Assembly (NCBI GenBank): GCA_014058105.1
Contig: JACGCM010002893.1
Location: 496,001-560,000, forward strand
From: Kingdonia uniflora
Taxonomy: Eukaryota; Streptophyta; Magnoliopsida; Ranunculales; Circaeasteraceae
DNA: 64,000 nt
Direction of reading: 5' to 3'
The notes beneath the pieces are model-generated. The model saw only the letters and a program-made list of their open reading frames with translations, did no database searches and had not been told where the DNA came from. Numbering within the stretch: the first letter of the stretch is position 1; the number at the start of each line of letters is the position of its first letter. Positions 35,505 to 47,111 of the stretch are shown piece after piece. The translations under genes were made by a program, and so were the position numbers.

Positions 35505-36340
35505 TGGCTCCCCCTTTTAGGAGCCTTGAGCTCCTCCTCAAGCGAGAACCGGAGAGGTAGGAATGCGGCGCTGCTCATTACCCTGTTGTACCACTTCGAC
35601 GTACAAGGTAGCTGACCCTTCTTCCCAACTCGAAACGACTCAAAACGGACACATGTCTTGCCTGGCAACAACTTTCGGCGAAACACATGACGCCCCTTAG
35701 GATCATCATATCCTGTAACATATCCTGACGTAACAAAAGGTTGTATCTGCATAGAAACCAACATAGCGGAAGTAGTTGGTAATAGGGGTCGAGATAACCT
35801 ATTAGCCAATTTGTTGTCCATTCCCTTCTTATACTGTATAATCAAGGGAAATTGTTGAAGATACGACAGCCTCTTCATCTGGCGAGCTTGCTGTAGCTTG
35901 GACTGTGTATCTAAAAATTAGAACGGTTTGTGATCAGTATGTACCACAACCTCCTCTTCTAACTTCTCCAAATCGGGCTGTTGCCTAAAAAACATTATCA
36001 TTGGAGACAACACTCGAGCCGACGTACCCTCCTGAACTGGTCGCACCAATAACATAAACTTGTCGCTCGCATTAACCAACCGCTTCACCGAAGTGGCCGT
36101 TACCAAACTTGACGTAGTGGCATGCTTCTTACAAGCATTGATATGGAACTCCTTTCCCTCCTTCACAAGATGATACTTACGAGCTCTTCGGTAATGAATC
36201 GCTTCTCGTTCCCAAAAATAAGGGTTACTCAAGATGACCTGACACACATCCAAATGAACCACCTCACACGTCACCTCGTCAATAAACTTCTCAGAAATCG
36301 CAAACTTGAAAGTACACTGCTTCGTGATCATCATATCCAC
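35504..36340 (-). pseudogene. Nested gypsy protease and RNase H remnant with RT deleted
   Basis: From 36340 on the minus strand, a protease-side sequence (LDVCQVILSNPYFWERE, YRRARKYHLVKEGKEFHINA) runs to about 36010. It is then joined directly to the RNase H motif VVHTDHKPF (about 35930). After one stop it continues with YLQQFPLIIQYKKGMDNKLA, then LSR. The whole RT between these is missing and no integrase follows. A tail of about 80 residues before the polypurine run is not recognised. Confidence 0.75.
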
Positions 36341-36437
36341 ATCTTTCTAAATCTACTCCAAACCATACGGCTTAAGATAAGTTGTAGTCGTCAAACCCAT
36401 CTTCTTCACCAACATCTCAGAAATTAAATTTTTCTGA

Positions 36438-37706
36438 CTACCTGAATCCATAATGGCCTTGACTAAACTCTGCTTTACCTGAATACTGACATGAAAAAGC
36501 TCTTCTCGACTCCTCCTCGGTAGCCAAAGTCCGCTGAATCATAAGTGTAAGCTTAGGATTTGGTTTATCTAAATCTAGAAGGTCAACAACCTCTGCGGCT
36601 AGTGCAGATTTTTCTTTATTGCGCTTCTCCTCCTTCGGCCGAAGCTCCGGGTGAAGTTTCCAACAATAATCAGAAAGATGCCAACTTACCTTACAATGAT
36701 TGCAACGAAACTCCTTGGACGAATACCCCTCTCCCGTGGCCTCTCCCTTATGCTCCTTTTTCCAACTAGACTTGTACGCCGACTTGATCTTGTCGTCTTC
36801 TTTGTTTCTTTTCAAGTACTTGCCTTCAATAGCAATTGTTTTTACGGTAGTGTCCTCGATATTGGCCACAGTAAAGAGCTTCAATTCTCTTCTAATGGAC
36901 TCTAACAAACCCCCTGTGTACTTCCTGAGCACCTCATACTCGTCCACATCAATGTCCAAAACCAAAGCTTGGTTATGAAACGTCATAGTGTACTCCTGTA
37001 TGGATTGATCAAACTGTTGGCATAAATTATGGCATAAAAACCATCTCTCTTGTTCATACCCAATCGGATAAAGCTGCTTACGCACTAATACCTTAAATTC
37101 TTTCTAACCCAAACCTCCTACATCGTAGCGTTTCTGATAAGATTTCCACCACGTGAGTACATGACTTGCAAATTTTAACGTAGCAAAGCATATTTGCTGA
37201 GTATTGGAGTATTCATAAACGGAAAAATAAGTTTTTAACCTATCTAGCCAATTATCCAACTTCTCGGCATTGATCTAACCGTTGAATACAGGAATTTCAA
37301 TCTTAAAACCAATACGAAGATTATGCATAGGATTCATTGACTTACCAAAACTTGGGCACTCCTTGACGGAATCGGCATCACTATAATCGCTATCAATCCC
37401 CGCATTATCGATATCTCCATCCCCCTCCAAAATCTTTTTTCTCCTCGAGCGGCCTCGCCGATGAGAACAACCTCACCGTGTCACCGAAGTAGAAGCCTTC
37501 GCGAGGTTTGTGAGATGCAATTGATTGACCAACTCCTTTACAGTAGAAATTAGGTCAGAAACTGTCGTTTCCAAAAGTGTGAGTCAATCGTTGGCCTCGT
37601 CTTTCTCCAAATCGTCCTTCTTCTTCAAATTAGGTTTGCGATAAATCATCAACGGACTCACTAGCTTCTCCTTCGTTTACTTGAGACGGTCACGTGTAGA
37701 GACCAT
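36438..37706 (-). pseudogene. Nested gypsy gag
   Basis: The minus-strand frame starts at ATG 37706. The central gag core (NWLDRLKTYFSVYEYS, near 37220) comes before a 215-codon open part (37085-36438). This holds a CCHC-type zinc knuckle, CNHCKVSWHLSDYCWKLHPE (about 36690), where one position is Trp-His in place of Gly-His. Stops near 37680, 37580, 37470, 37280 and 37105 break the N-terminal half. Gag binds element RNA and forms the particle. Confidence 0.75.
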
Positions 37707-37754
37707 AAACCACAATCAACCCCTAAAGATCGTAACTGGAAAACTGATACCACT

Positions 37755-38222
37755 TAATCCACAATATGATTGAGAAGTTTTTAGCTAGTAGAGAAACACG
37801 AAGAACACCAAAATTGGGAAAATTAAAGTTTTAATTGCTTAAAAAAATGAAGTAGATTACAATAAATTACTCCAAAACCCTAGGCTTCTCTCAGAACTCT
37901 TTCAGAGCTAACATAAGAAAAAAAGATAACCTAAGTCCCCTTTATATAGAGGGAACTCAAAATTACAAAATAGAATACATCTCGAGGCAAAACAATGTCT
38001 GAGAATCAAAACACCACTAGAGTCATTCGAATGAACCAGGGAGCCGTTCGAACGAATTTACGACTAATTGGTCTAAAAATCCTAGAAACTTGCCCAGTCG
38101 TTCGAACGAAATATCAACTCATTCAAACGAAATATAGCTTTGGGCCAAAATTCCAGAGGACATGTCAACTCGTTCGAATGACTTTGACAAATCTTTAAAT
38201 AATACTAGATCCCCCTGGATCA
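37755..38222 (-). repeat. Nested gypsy 5' LTR
   Basis: Right copy; palindromes again at about 38027-38185. It is joined on the minus strand to the TGGTATCAG primer site after two bases. Confidence 0.85.
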
Positions 38223-38381
38223 GATTAACATCTTTTACTCAGCTTCTCCACTTTATTTTCAACCCTCGCCAAATCAACTCGCGTTTTCACCCGTTCGATT
38301 TCCTTCCATCCACTTGCTTCTCAAACTGACAAGATTATCCTTCAAATTTTTTGCTTCCACCTCTAGCACTCTGATGCAGTA

Positions 38382-40336
38382 TTATGCAATATCCGTATCC
38401 TTACCTTTCGACCCTAATAATTTTATCGTACTCTTTAACTTCGCTACTTCATTCTGAACACCAACTAGTTCCCCCTGCAATTTTTCCTTTTCCACATCTT
38501 TACTTTCGATCTGCTGGGTCAGATCGTTCACAGTCTTCTTTTCCTTAACAAGCCTAATCTCCACTTTGACATACTGATCCGCGCTATCCTCATTTGCATG
38601 TTTAATCTTATCAATTTTGAGCTTACACTTATGATTGCATTGAAGAGCATGTTCTTCACTTGATCGTACAGTTTCTAACTCGGCCTACACAAACAGTTCG
38701 ATTCAACGGTACATCACCAAAATGTTCAATATATTACAGTTTACTACATTACTCACATATCTAACAGACATTTATATATATCACATGCCAACAAAACGAG
38801 ATGATTCTTAGCCCTCAAGCTACAAAATTTTCTTACCCTGGGGACATTACTATTTGTACCTCAAAATCAGATGAAACCACTGATTCTCTCATATTTTAAG
38901 GTACACATTTTTTACGCTCTCATTCTTTCTCTCACATTCCAAAACGATTTGATTATACACTTCTTGGGTTACGTTCATTTTCTTTATATGACACAAGAAC
39001 TCACAAAGATTATACTCTAAAATGATTTATATCTGTCTCTTACAGAACTTTTCTCTATTCTCTTATGCCAACCCTAGAGAATTTACATCTATAGCAAGTT
39101 TAAAATTTTAAGCTATTTTCTACCTTGAAGCTCTGTGTGCGAAGTCAACAGAGTTGCTGAAAAGTTTTGCTCCTTAACGAGCTATTTCTCTAAATCCTCA
39201 ATCCTGAGGTGCAAACCTTTAAGTTCCTACAAATTAATATTTACAACATATCTTAGACTACTCCATAATTATCCTCCAAATATATTCCATACAATAAAAT
39301 TCTTCAATTCACAAAAACAAAGCTTCGCTATTTACTCAACCTTCTCATCCTCTCCTCCTTGGTTCTCTAAATTAGTCTAGGCGGAGATCGCATCAAATCC
39401 TTTCACAGTCTCTTGAGGAGAGCTAACTTCAACATCAGGTTCATCTTCAACATCAGGCTCATCCACTTCCACAAAATGCCCCTATCGTCCAAGGAATATC
39501 CAACCTCAAGGAGCTTTTGACCGAGGTTATCACGAGAAACTAAAACTTCCTCTACATTCTTTTTTGTCTTTTTTGCGAGCTCGAGCATAGTTACCTGGAA
39601 CGAATCCATCAAGTCTTTATCGCAGAGCTCGAACGCCCTTTCATGTACTAAATCTACCTCAAGCTGAGCGATTCTCTTCTCGAGCTCCTTCTTCCCATCC
39701 TCAAACCCGAGGTAAATTCCTTTCAACACACGAGAAACCTACAACAAAAAAGAATAATTTAGTTCAAAGATTTCGCACGAATAGAATAAATCGTAGTATT
39801 ATACTTAACCTACATAGCTCCAGTTTCACAGTCGTATCCAAACCTTCAGAGTCCTCTCAAGCTGCCACCCTCAACTTCTTCTCCACAGCCAACAACTTAT
39901 CCTCCATAATTGGTCTAGTCCCGCTTCCTTCACCTAGCTCACTGCAGTAAGAGCGTCCACTTTTCTTATTTTTTGAACTCGTCCCAACCTCCCCACTCTT
40001 CGTGGTCACAAAGTTCGAACCATCAGCTTTCACATTCCTACTCTTCGGATGCCTTTAAATTAATTTGCTGGATTTAGCCCTCACAGGCTTTATCTTCAGG
40101 GACATCAGTGCAGCCTTTACTATTGTTGGACGTACTCCGACGTCCGACATTATCTTTTTTCCATCTCCTGAGGTAACGCCAGTTCCAGTTATTTTTCTAT
40201 TGGCTTGAGACTTCTGAACTTTTTTTGACCTGCTATTGGCACTCTTGAACCTAGTTATCTCGAGCTCGCCCAATACAACCTCAAGCTCCGATCCCTCTCG
40301 AGCTACTTTATCGATCAGAGATTCGTTTCTCGCCAC
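38382..40336 (-). pseudogene. T1 antisense gene C, coiled-coil part
   Basis: Minus-strand open pieces at 40336-40055, 39729-39403 and 38564-38382, rich in Lys, Glu and Leu. The first (NESLIDKVAREGSELEVVLG, then NSRSKKVQKSQANR) matches T2 at 49205-49345. The second (KKELEKRIAQLEVDL) and third (VEKEKLQGELVGVQNEVAKL) show heptad-like spacing typical of coiled coil. Gaps between them contain splice-like ends, so they are probably exons of one gene that continued to 34227 before the nested insertion. Confidence 0.55.
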
Positions 40337-40503
40337 TTAAGAATAAGGATCTACATGCAAAACAGAACATTGTTACATACACGCAAGACGATAACACAAA
40401 GATAACAGTTCGATATCGCAAACAATTAGTTACTTTTCTTCAAAGTTTTATATATAAAATACATGGGTTCCTCGTCCACTCATTGGAGACAATCGCCTTT
40501 CAC

Positions 40504-41232
40504 CTATATCATATTATCATTCCACACTCGTCTTGCCAAATTTAGGTCAAAGAATTGACGTCGAAATAAACTGGAAGAGAAGTACGCGCCCCCAGTCGTC
40601 ATATAGTATTTCACAGTATAATACTGCAAAACATCTAAAGGGGTTATTCTTTTCTCCACCCCCTCAAGGGCCCACCTCCTGTTCAAATTATCGCAAACAT
40701 TTATCACCTACATGTTCCCTTTCAGTTGAGCCAGGCATACCTCAAGAGCATTCATAATACCTTTCACAAGATTGTTTAAAGGCACCATTAACCCATAATC
40801 TAGCTGGGCAAGGTAGCACAAAAATCTTTCATCCAAATCACTTTTTACAACCCCATTGAAGTACTCATGGGAAATAGACTTATCAATTTCCCTCTCACAT
40901 TTCTTATGCTCCAAATCAGGCAACAGGAAAAAGTATTGGTCACCATTTTCAATAGTACACCCCCTAAATAACCTCCCATCATGTTCTATCACCTCACCCC
41001 ATACACTATCTAAGCTACCTTTAACTTTGCAAAACTCCATGAAAACATCTAAATCTACCGAATAGGGTAAAAAGTCATCAGGGAAATATGGAAACTCTAA
41101 TTTATTCTTCCCCTCCACCTCTAACTCTACTGCATCTGAACTCTTAGTTATTAGCTCACACCCCACCAATTCTACAATATCAACTCTTATAGGTACATCA
41201 TCAATCAAACGACCAGAGGTCAAAGTCTCCAT
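40504..41232 (-). pseudogene. T1 antisense gene C, conserved globular domain
   Basis: Two adjoining frames in phase (41232-40708 and 40707-40504, split by a single stop) give about 242 residues. Blocks shared with T2 (48500-49030, plus strand) are RLFRGCTIENGDQYFFLL, IDKSISHEYF, FLCYLAQLDYGL, ITPLDVLQYYTVKY and FRRQFFDLNLARRVWND. No enzymatic motif is visible. It resembles plant hypothetical proteins linked to transposons and may be a captured host domain. A small upstream exon is possible at 41554-41710 (KEEACDIPDLFLDIK, GT donor next to 41554). Confidence 0.6.
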
Positions 41233-42369
41233 ATCATGAGTATGCTCGAAGTTGAGCCTTATTTCTAAAAGAACTTTCTTACTCCTCTACCTACATTCAT
41301 GTCTAGATATTCCAATCAAATTTCTTTATAATTTCTTATATATATATATATATATCATACAACAACATATATGTTTTTCCATATAAAACTCTAAATTATA
41401 GCGAGAAAGTCACTTTTTCACAAGTATCCTAATATAACAAACTTTTCAAAATTCAAATATACACAAAATTGTAATCTTCAAACCTCTACACATATGATTC
41501 TTATAAATCACAAAACAAAGAGAAATAAGTCAATTTAATCGTAACCCACTAACCTTTAATGTCCAAAAACAAATCAGGGATATCACAGGCCTCCTCTTTC
41601 ATAGCAGAATTGTGCAACAAGAGTTTTTTCTAAATCTCCACAATGACACGACCCTTTTTCCTCTGGCGGTGATGACTACTCTCATTTGCTCTCTCTCTCA
41701 AATATCTGAACCCAATTTTTCCTCTCTCTCTCTAAATTTAAATCTCTCAATTTTTTGAAAATGCTTGGATGAAGAAGAGGAGAGATTATTTATATTTTAT
41801 CTCTCTAACCGCTGGTAGTTGTTGGGGATCACACAAGCTGCCATCAATTTTGTAACTGAGGCGTCCCTTCCACTATTCCTATCAGACGATTCGTACCTTT
41901 TGGGTAAAAATGTTTTTCCATCACTATCCCAAGTCCTATATTTAAATATATTTTTTTCTCTCTCCTACCCAAATCCTTCTCACGCCTTCCCACACTTACG
42001 CCGATACACTCCACTTATACGTAATCGGACTATATCTCAAGCATAATACTCATAATCCTGATTCTTATTCTCCTACTCCTCTTACTTATACAACTTCTGA
42101 CGTCATTTCTAATGATATACAAATTTGAAATTCAAATTTATTTTCAACAACTTCCCCAGAAAAATAAGGAGCAAATTCAAACATAAGTATTATCACTCTG
42201 TTTCACTTACATTTATTCAAACTAATGGTAGTTTTCACTCTTAAACATAGCCACACATAAAACAACCAAGGTGCCCAGGAGTACCGTATTTGATAAGTCC
42301 ATCCCCAGCAATCATCTCATCTTCCACTGTTATTTCATCTAGTGCAATTTCTTTTATTGCAGTTTTTTA
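41233..42369. other. T1 spacer between antisense genes B and C
   Basis: AT-rich, with a TA run near 41340-41354 and a CT-rich stretch (41680-41745) that may be leader or promoter of gene C on the minus strand. It contains the possible small exon 41554-41710. Nothing else recognised. Confidence 0.4.
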
Positions 42370-42593
42370 AGCTTCAGGCTCAGCATCAATTCACGGAATA
42401 CCTCACACAAAAAGTGACGATCAACCTCATTCTCCCTCGCCCTCCAAGTCAAACTGTCAAACTGTATTACAAATTAATGCAAATTGGCATCATAGTCTAG
42501 TCGCCCAAATATCCTTTAATGCACTTCAGTAACCTTTAACGCTAAGCGCCTCTCAGACGCGTGCCGAGCTCTCTGAGAACGAGTCCTTACCAT
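42370..42593 (-). pseudogene. T1 antisense ORF B
   Basis: From ATG 42593 on the minus strand: MVRTRSQRARHASERRLALK, then RIFGRLDYDANL, with stops after EVH and LH. The same pattern is seen at 47112-47405 in T2 (TRSQRIRHAAEGRLAIK, RIFGSLGYDAEL). Function unknown; the basic start followed by a mixed helical region could bind nucleic acid, which is only a guess. Confidence 0.55.
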
Positions 42594-43384
42594 ATTTTCT
42601 CATTTACGATTGCCATTATTAACCTTATTTATAATTATAGATTAAGTTCACAGACAATCCCACCTATTAAGCATACCGTATGATAAGTATCAAATCCCCC
42701 TTATCCATAAATTTCATACCCTCAAATCATACTAACAATTTATTTGATTCCATCTTCTCATAGCAAACTTCACGTATATGAGATATTTGACCTTATGTTC
42801 TTCAAACTAATTTTAACATCTATTAAACATGTTTTACCTTCATCACACACACATTCCCACAGATTGAGTAATACGTTTTACAACGTTCCCCTATACTACA
42901 CACTGCAAGCTCATAAACAGAAGCTCGACAAATAACTTCCTTTCAACTCAATAAAATTAATTCTTTTGTCTATTAATGTATTTATCTCATATTATCCATC
43001 ACACATAGGCCGATATATAGTAATTTCAATTTCCCTTGCTTATTTCTAGTTCAGTATATTAACATATAATTATTGCAAAACTTTTTCATTAGCTAAAAAC
43101 TTACTTATAGAATATTTTACAAAAAGCACAATATTTCAGAAATTTCCTACAGATCGATCTACAAGTTACAAAACATATCAGTTTCAACAATACTTCCAAT
43201 TCGAACACCAGAGACTTCTCCCGCAAGAAACACTTCTGCAAGAAAATGAAGCTATTTATAACAAATAGAAGCATACTTCCAATCCAAAGGATAGAAGTAT
43301 ATTTCTAATCTGAAACCACCACCACCATTTCTTTCTCTGTAACCTCTACCGCCTCAGAAAGGCAGATGAAGAAGAGACCACCTC

Positions 43385-43714
43385 CTATAGAGCCCAATCG
43401 CTCGCAAGATAGCAGTAGTTTTTCCTGGGACGTACACCGGCTTCCTCATCCGCCTTATTAATGACATCCTCTGTAAGAAGACGAAGACATACCCAACGTT
43501 GCTCACCTGACATAATCAAATGATGGAACAACCACATCTGATAATAGTCATTTTCAACCTCTACTACTTCCTCTTCCGTCATTCCATAATACGTAAGAGG
43601 AACAGGTATGGGAGTGGGCAAATCCAAAGGTTGGTTCCCAAAATATCAAAATTGGAGCTTCTGTTCTATAGCAAGATCCCTAGCATTGTATACTTTGCGT
43701 GTAGTAGTCACCAT
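43385..43714 (-). pseudogene. T1 antisense ORF A
   Basis: From ATG 43714 on the minus strand: MVTTTRKVYNARDLAIEQKL, one stop, then YFGNQPLDLPTPIPVPLTYY and GEQRWVCLRLLTEDVI to 43385. It matches T2 ORF A at 46022-46270 (YFGDQSLEMAIPAPIPSTY, GEERWACLRTL). No known domain. It lies closest to the 3' LTR and is transcribed, if at all, away from it and against pol. Confidence 0.6.
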
Positions 43715-44057
43715 TCTCAATACGGGGAAAATTAAAGAATCTTTTTCCAATGACAGAGTACTTTAAGAGGGATAAACGGTGATACAGTATCAACAATATT
43801 TATAGAAGAACAACATTCAATGCAGGGAAAGAGTTCCAAGGCAGTCATCACTCAAAATAGTACTTTCTGGGAAACCCAACAGCCAAATACATCAGTCCTC
43901 TCAAGCACAATCAATACAAAATCCAGTCTCTAATACAGAAGTTCTATTACTCACGTCATTCCTCTTCTAAACCCAACCTTTCCCATTTCTAATGCACGAG
44001 CACTCAACGGACCTTTCTCAACTAAAGCCACGTGTACCTTCAGTTGTGAGGGGCGAT

Positions 44058-44546
44058 TGTAAGGACAAACTTAACTACCTTAATACAAGACTCACGCATT
44101 ATACATGTGGCATACACAAGCAGCAATAACACCTGTACTACGAACTAATGAAGTACATGGATCAGGCACTACATATAAAATAGAATAAGTCAAAGATACC
44201 TGCCTCCCACGAACTAGTAGTTACAAGTCCAACTACAACTTGACCATGAACTGAGAGTGAGATCTATAAAATGATGAGTTCTAGAGGAGAAAGGGCCAAA
44301 AAATTTATACTCCAAGACCAAGATTTTCTAGCTCAAGAGATCACAAAACTTGTAATCAAAACATCAGCCTTAAACAATAAAAGTTACAATTACTAAATCC
44401 TCAAGTTGAGGTTATGGTTTTTACCTATTCAAAGGTTTCCACACTAATCACATATGTTATTTCTATATTAAGTAATACTAATTCTTGTCACATGTACATT
44501 TGGTGTAAGAGTTAATTTCAAGTTACTATGAAATTAGGCCATTACA
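44058..44546 (+). repeat. T1 3' LTR
   Basis: Starts TGTAAGGAC after a purine-rich tract (44046-44057) and ends GGCCATTACA. It lacks about 50 bases near its start relative to the 5' LTR. A CTATAAAATG TATA-like box (44265) and AATAAAAG (about 44378) are present. Confidence 0.85.
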
Positions 44547-45158
44547 TTAACTGGGATGGATTTTTACATATTATTCTTGAGTATACTTATCAAATCTCTT
44601 TGAAAATTATAATTATAATGGCCAAACGCATTATACATGTGGCATACACAAGCAGCAATAATACCTGTACTACAAACTAATGAAGTACATGGATCAGGCA
44701 CTACATATAAAATAGAATAAGTCAAAGATACATGCCTCCCACGAACTAGTAGTTACAAGTCCAACTACAACTTAACCATGAACTGAGAGTGAGATCTATA
44801 AAATGATGAGTTCTAGAGGAGAAAGGGCCAACAAATTTATACTTCAAGACCAAGATTTTCTAGCTCAAGAGATCACAAAACTTGTAATCAAAACATCAGC
44901 CTTAAACAATAAAAGTTACAGTTACTAAATCCTCAAGTTGAGGTTATGGTTTTTACATATTCAAAGGTTTCCACACTAATCACATATGTTATTTCTATAT
45001 TAAGTAATACTAATTCTTGTCACATGTACATTTGGTATAAGAGCTAATTTCAAGTTACTATGAAATTAGGCCATTACATCAACTGGGATGGATTTTTACA
45101 TATTATTCTTGAGTATACTTATCAAATCTCTCTGAAAATTATAATTATAATGGCCAAA
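44095..45158. repeat. 532-bp tandem duplication across the T1/T2 boundary
   Basis: Copies 44095-44626 and 44627-45158, each 532 bases with 12 differences counted by eye. Each runs from CGCATTATAC inside the T1 3' LTR, through the T1 target repeat and a short piece of T3 LTR, to GGCCAAA. The last bases are the first 13 of the T2 LTR. The duplication therefore happened after T2 inserted. Confidence 0.9.
44552..44613 (+). mobile_element. T3 5' LTR segment 2 (repeated at 45084-45145)
   Basis: TGGGATGGATTTTTACATATT and following bases up to ATAAT lie between the end of T1 and the start of T2. Removing T1 and T2 with one target copy each joins 27513, this piece and 59626 into a plausible LTR of about 400 bases. 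Assigned by position, not by a second LTR copy. Confidence 0.45.
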
Positions 45159-45724
45159 TTTTGTAGCTCGATATGATTAGAAATTAGCTATCACACCAAT
45201 GATCCTGTAACAATATGATAATGGAAAGTAAGAAATTGAAACAGGTATTTCTAGCGTAGAAAACCTCTGAATAGGTAAAAAACCACGACCTCGTATGGAG
45301 GATTTTTGTAAAAGTCTATTTATAGCTTTGAGTGGAAATCTTTATTACAAGTGATCTCTAAAATATAAAAATGCCTTTGATCTCGTAAATAAAAAGTTTA
45401 AGTAATTTTTCTGGTTCCCATCTCTTCTAGAACTTCTCCTTTTTATAGGCTTTTCCCACAGCTCTTCGTCGTGCTGGAGTACGTCTTCCGAATAATGTGG
45501 TTAGTGGATGTTGACTGAATAACTGACAAGTTCGTGGGAGATAGGTATTTTTGACTGAATAACATTTTCTGGGTTTAGCTCGATGTAGTTTCTTATGTAG
45601 TTCGTGGGGTTGGTTAGAATATTTGACTAGAGTATTGTGTGCTGAAATTACGTGAGCCTGAGATGGAGGTAAATCGAATTGAGTGAGCTCGATTACGAGT
45701 GAGGTCGAGGAATAAGCCCCTACA
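45146..45724 (-). repeat. T2 3' LTR
   Basis: Pairs with 59038-59620. On the plus strand it starts TATAATGGCC, where the other copy has TGTAATGACC, and ends CCCCTACA. The 172-codon minus ORF that overlaps it (45427-45945) runs out of the LTR and is accidental. Confidence 0.9.
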
Positions 45725-46021
45725 ATCGCCCCCATACAACTGAAGTCACGGGTGGCTTTGGTTAAGAAAGAATATGTAAAAAATTGTAATTTCGAAATGG
45801 AGCAATAATGGCATTTAACTAGGTGGAAGTTACGTGATATTGGGAAGTGATGGGTATTAAATGATGGTGCGGATGTATGTGACGGTTTGTGTTTGAATAG
45901 TCGTGTCCATAATAAATGACGACGCTTGGGAAAATGTACCTGCACATTAAAGTTAGGGTTAGATAAAGAGAACCTTGATCACCTTGTTTGGGTAAATTCT
46001 GCATGCGCAACGCTCTCTAAA

Positions 46022-46300
46022 ATGGTGAAAACTCGGAGTATGGTTCTTGAAGAGAAAATTACGTCTGAAGCGCAGCGATTAAAGTTGAAGTACTTTGGTG
46101 ACCAGTCCCTGGAAATGGCGATCCCAGCGCCTATTCCCTCGACGTATCGAGCCTTGTTGGGAGATGAAGCAGTTGAAGCTGAGGAAGATTTCTACTGTAA
46201 GTAGAGATTTTATGTATTCGTCTTGACAGGCGAGGAACGTTGGGCCTGTCTCCGCACCCTTGCGCTGATTTTTTGTGGTGCCAGAGATTCTAAGGTTGGG
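46022..46300 (+). pseudogene. T2 antisense ORF A
   Basis: ATG 46022 begins MVKTRSMVLEEK. YFGDQSLEMAIPAPIPSTYR, then DEAVEAEEDFYCK and a stop at 46201-46203 follow; past the stop the same frame reads RFYVFVLTGEERWACLRTL. T1 ORF A (43714-43385) continues through the equivalent point, so the stop is a lesion. It lies on the strand opposite gag-pol, about 300 bases inside the 3' LTR. A related pattern appears in ORF B. Function unknown. Confidence 0.6.
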
Positions 46301-47111
46301 CCCTCTTCATCTCTACCAACTCTGCGATGGTGGTGGCTATAGAAGAGGCGGTAGTGGCAGTGGAGGAAGAAAATTGGTAGGAAAGTTCTACCGAGGCATT
46401 TCCATCATGGTTTTGTGCTCTGAAGATCTTCCATCTTGTTTTGTGGGAGCTACACTGAGTCTACTGCTTACATAATTTTTGGTTGAAGTTCGACTGTGCT
46501 TCAATTGAGCCATGTGAGAAGGGTTCTTTGTTGGTTCCACTATTTTCTTCGCGTCAGGGTGAAACATCACTGAAGTAAGAAGAACTGGAAAAGTTGATGC
46601 CTTGCCATGCCTGGTTAACCTGTAGTTTTGAACAAACAAGAAAAACTTGTTATCTGTAAAGTACCTAAAGTTCAGTGCTGGACGGATAACATGTAATTGT
46701 ATTCCTGCGTGAAAACTTGTTATTTGTAAATCGTGCTATGAGTAATATGAATATAAATTGATTCTCACGAATTTTGTGTATAGAATTTTCTTGAATATAC
46801 CTGAAATGTGTTAGTTGAATAATTGTTTGATAAGTATCGAAACAACATTCGAACTGAGATGAATATTTGATATAAAAGATTTACGCTTTAATAGGAAATG
46901 AAATAGAAATCGTAGAAATATTATAATTTGAGTTGTTTTAAGGTTAACAGAGATACTACTCATAAGGTCGATCGTAGTAACTAGTAAGTGTACTAATGAG
47001 GGGATAAGTTATAATAAGCGAGTCTGAGATCTTGGGTTTCTATTACGCGATACTAGGTAAAAACTGAGTAAAAGGAGGAAGTGATTGGGAAATCTTATAA
47101 ATATTAATAGG
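46301..47111. other. T2 spacer between antisense ORFs A and B
   Basis: AT-rich sequence with no convincing reading frame; small ORFs at 46275 and 46388 lack counterparts in T1. It may hold introns or promoter of ORF B. Confidence 0.35.

Larger units (their letters stand above)
35017..38222 (-). mobile_element. Nested Ty3/gypsy deletion derivative inside T1
   Basis: LTRs at 35017-35504 and 37755-38222, with termini TGATCC...GGATTA on the minus strand. Perfect 5-bp target duplication GATTA at 35012-35016 and 38223-38227. On the minus strand the right LTR is followed by the primer site TGGTATCAG (37744-37752). A polypurine run (AAAAGGGGGAG) abuts the left LTR. At 3206 bases it keeps gag, protease and the end of RNase H, but reverse transcriptase and integrase are missing. 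It landed in T1 antisense gene C, so it is younger than T1. Confidence 0.9.
27514..44546 (+). mobile_element. T1: Tat-lineage Ty3/gypsy retrotransposon with antisense genes and a nested gypsy element
   Basis: 5' LTR 27514-28055, 3' LTR 44058-44546, target duplication TCAAC at 27509-27513. It matches TCAAC at 45079-45083 and, mutated, TTAAC at 44547-44551 in the two copies made by a later tandem duplication. A TTTGGCTCCGTCTGT primer site and a polypurine run (GTGAGGGGCGAT, 44046-44057) frame the body. Order: gag, protease, RT, RNase H, second RNase H-like domain, integrase, then a non-coding repeat remnant and minus-strand genes. The two RNase H domains, primer site and extra ORFs place it in the Tat lineage. 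The internal part includes the 3.2-kb insertion 35017-38222. Confidence 0.9.

Noticed and set aside
36560..36978. Plus-strand ORFs with apparent membrane-like segments
   Set aside because: Shadows of the nested gypsy gag on the minus strand, which has the zinc knuckle and gag core.
45427..45945. 172-codon minus-strand ORF near the T2 3' LTR
   Set aside because: It overlaps the LTR, crosses its boundary and the polypurine tract, and has no counterpart in the other LTR.
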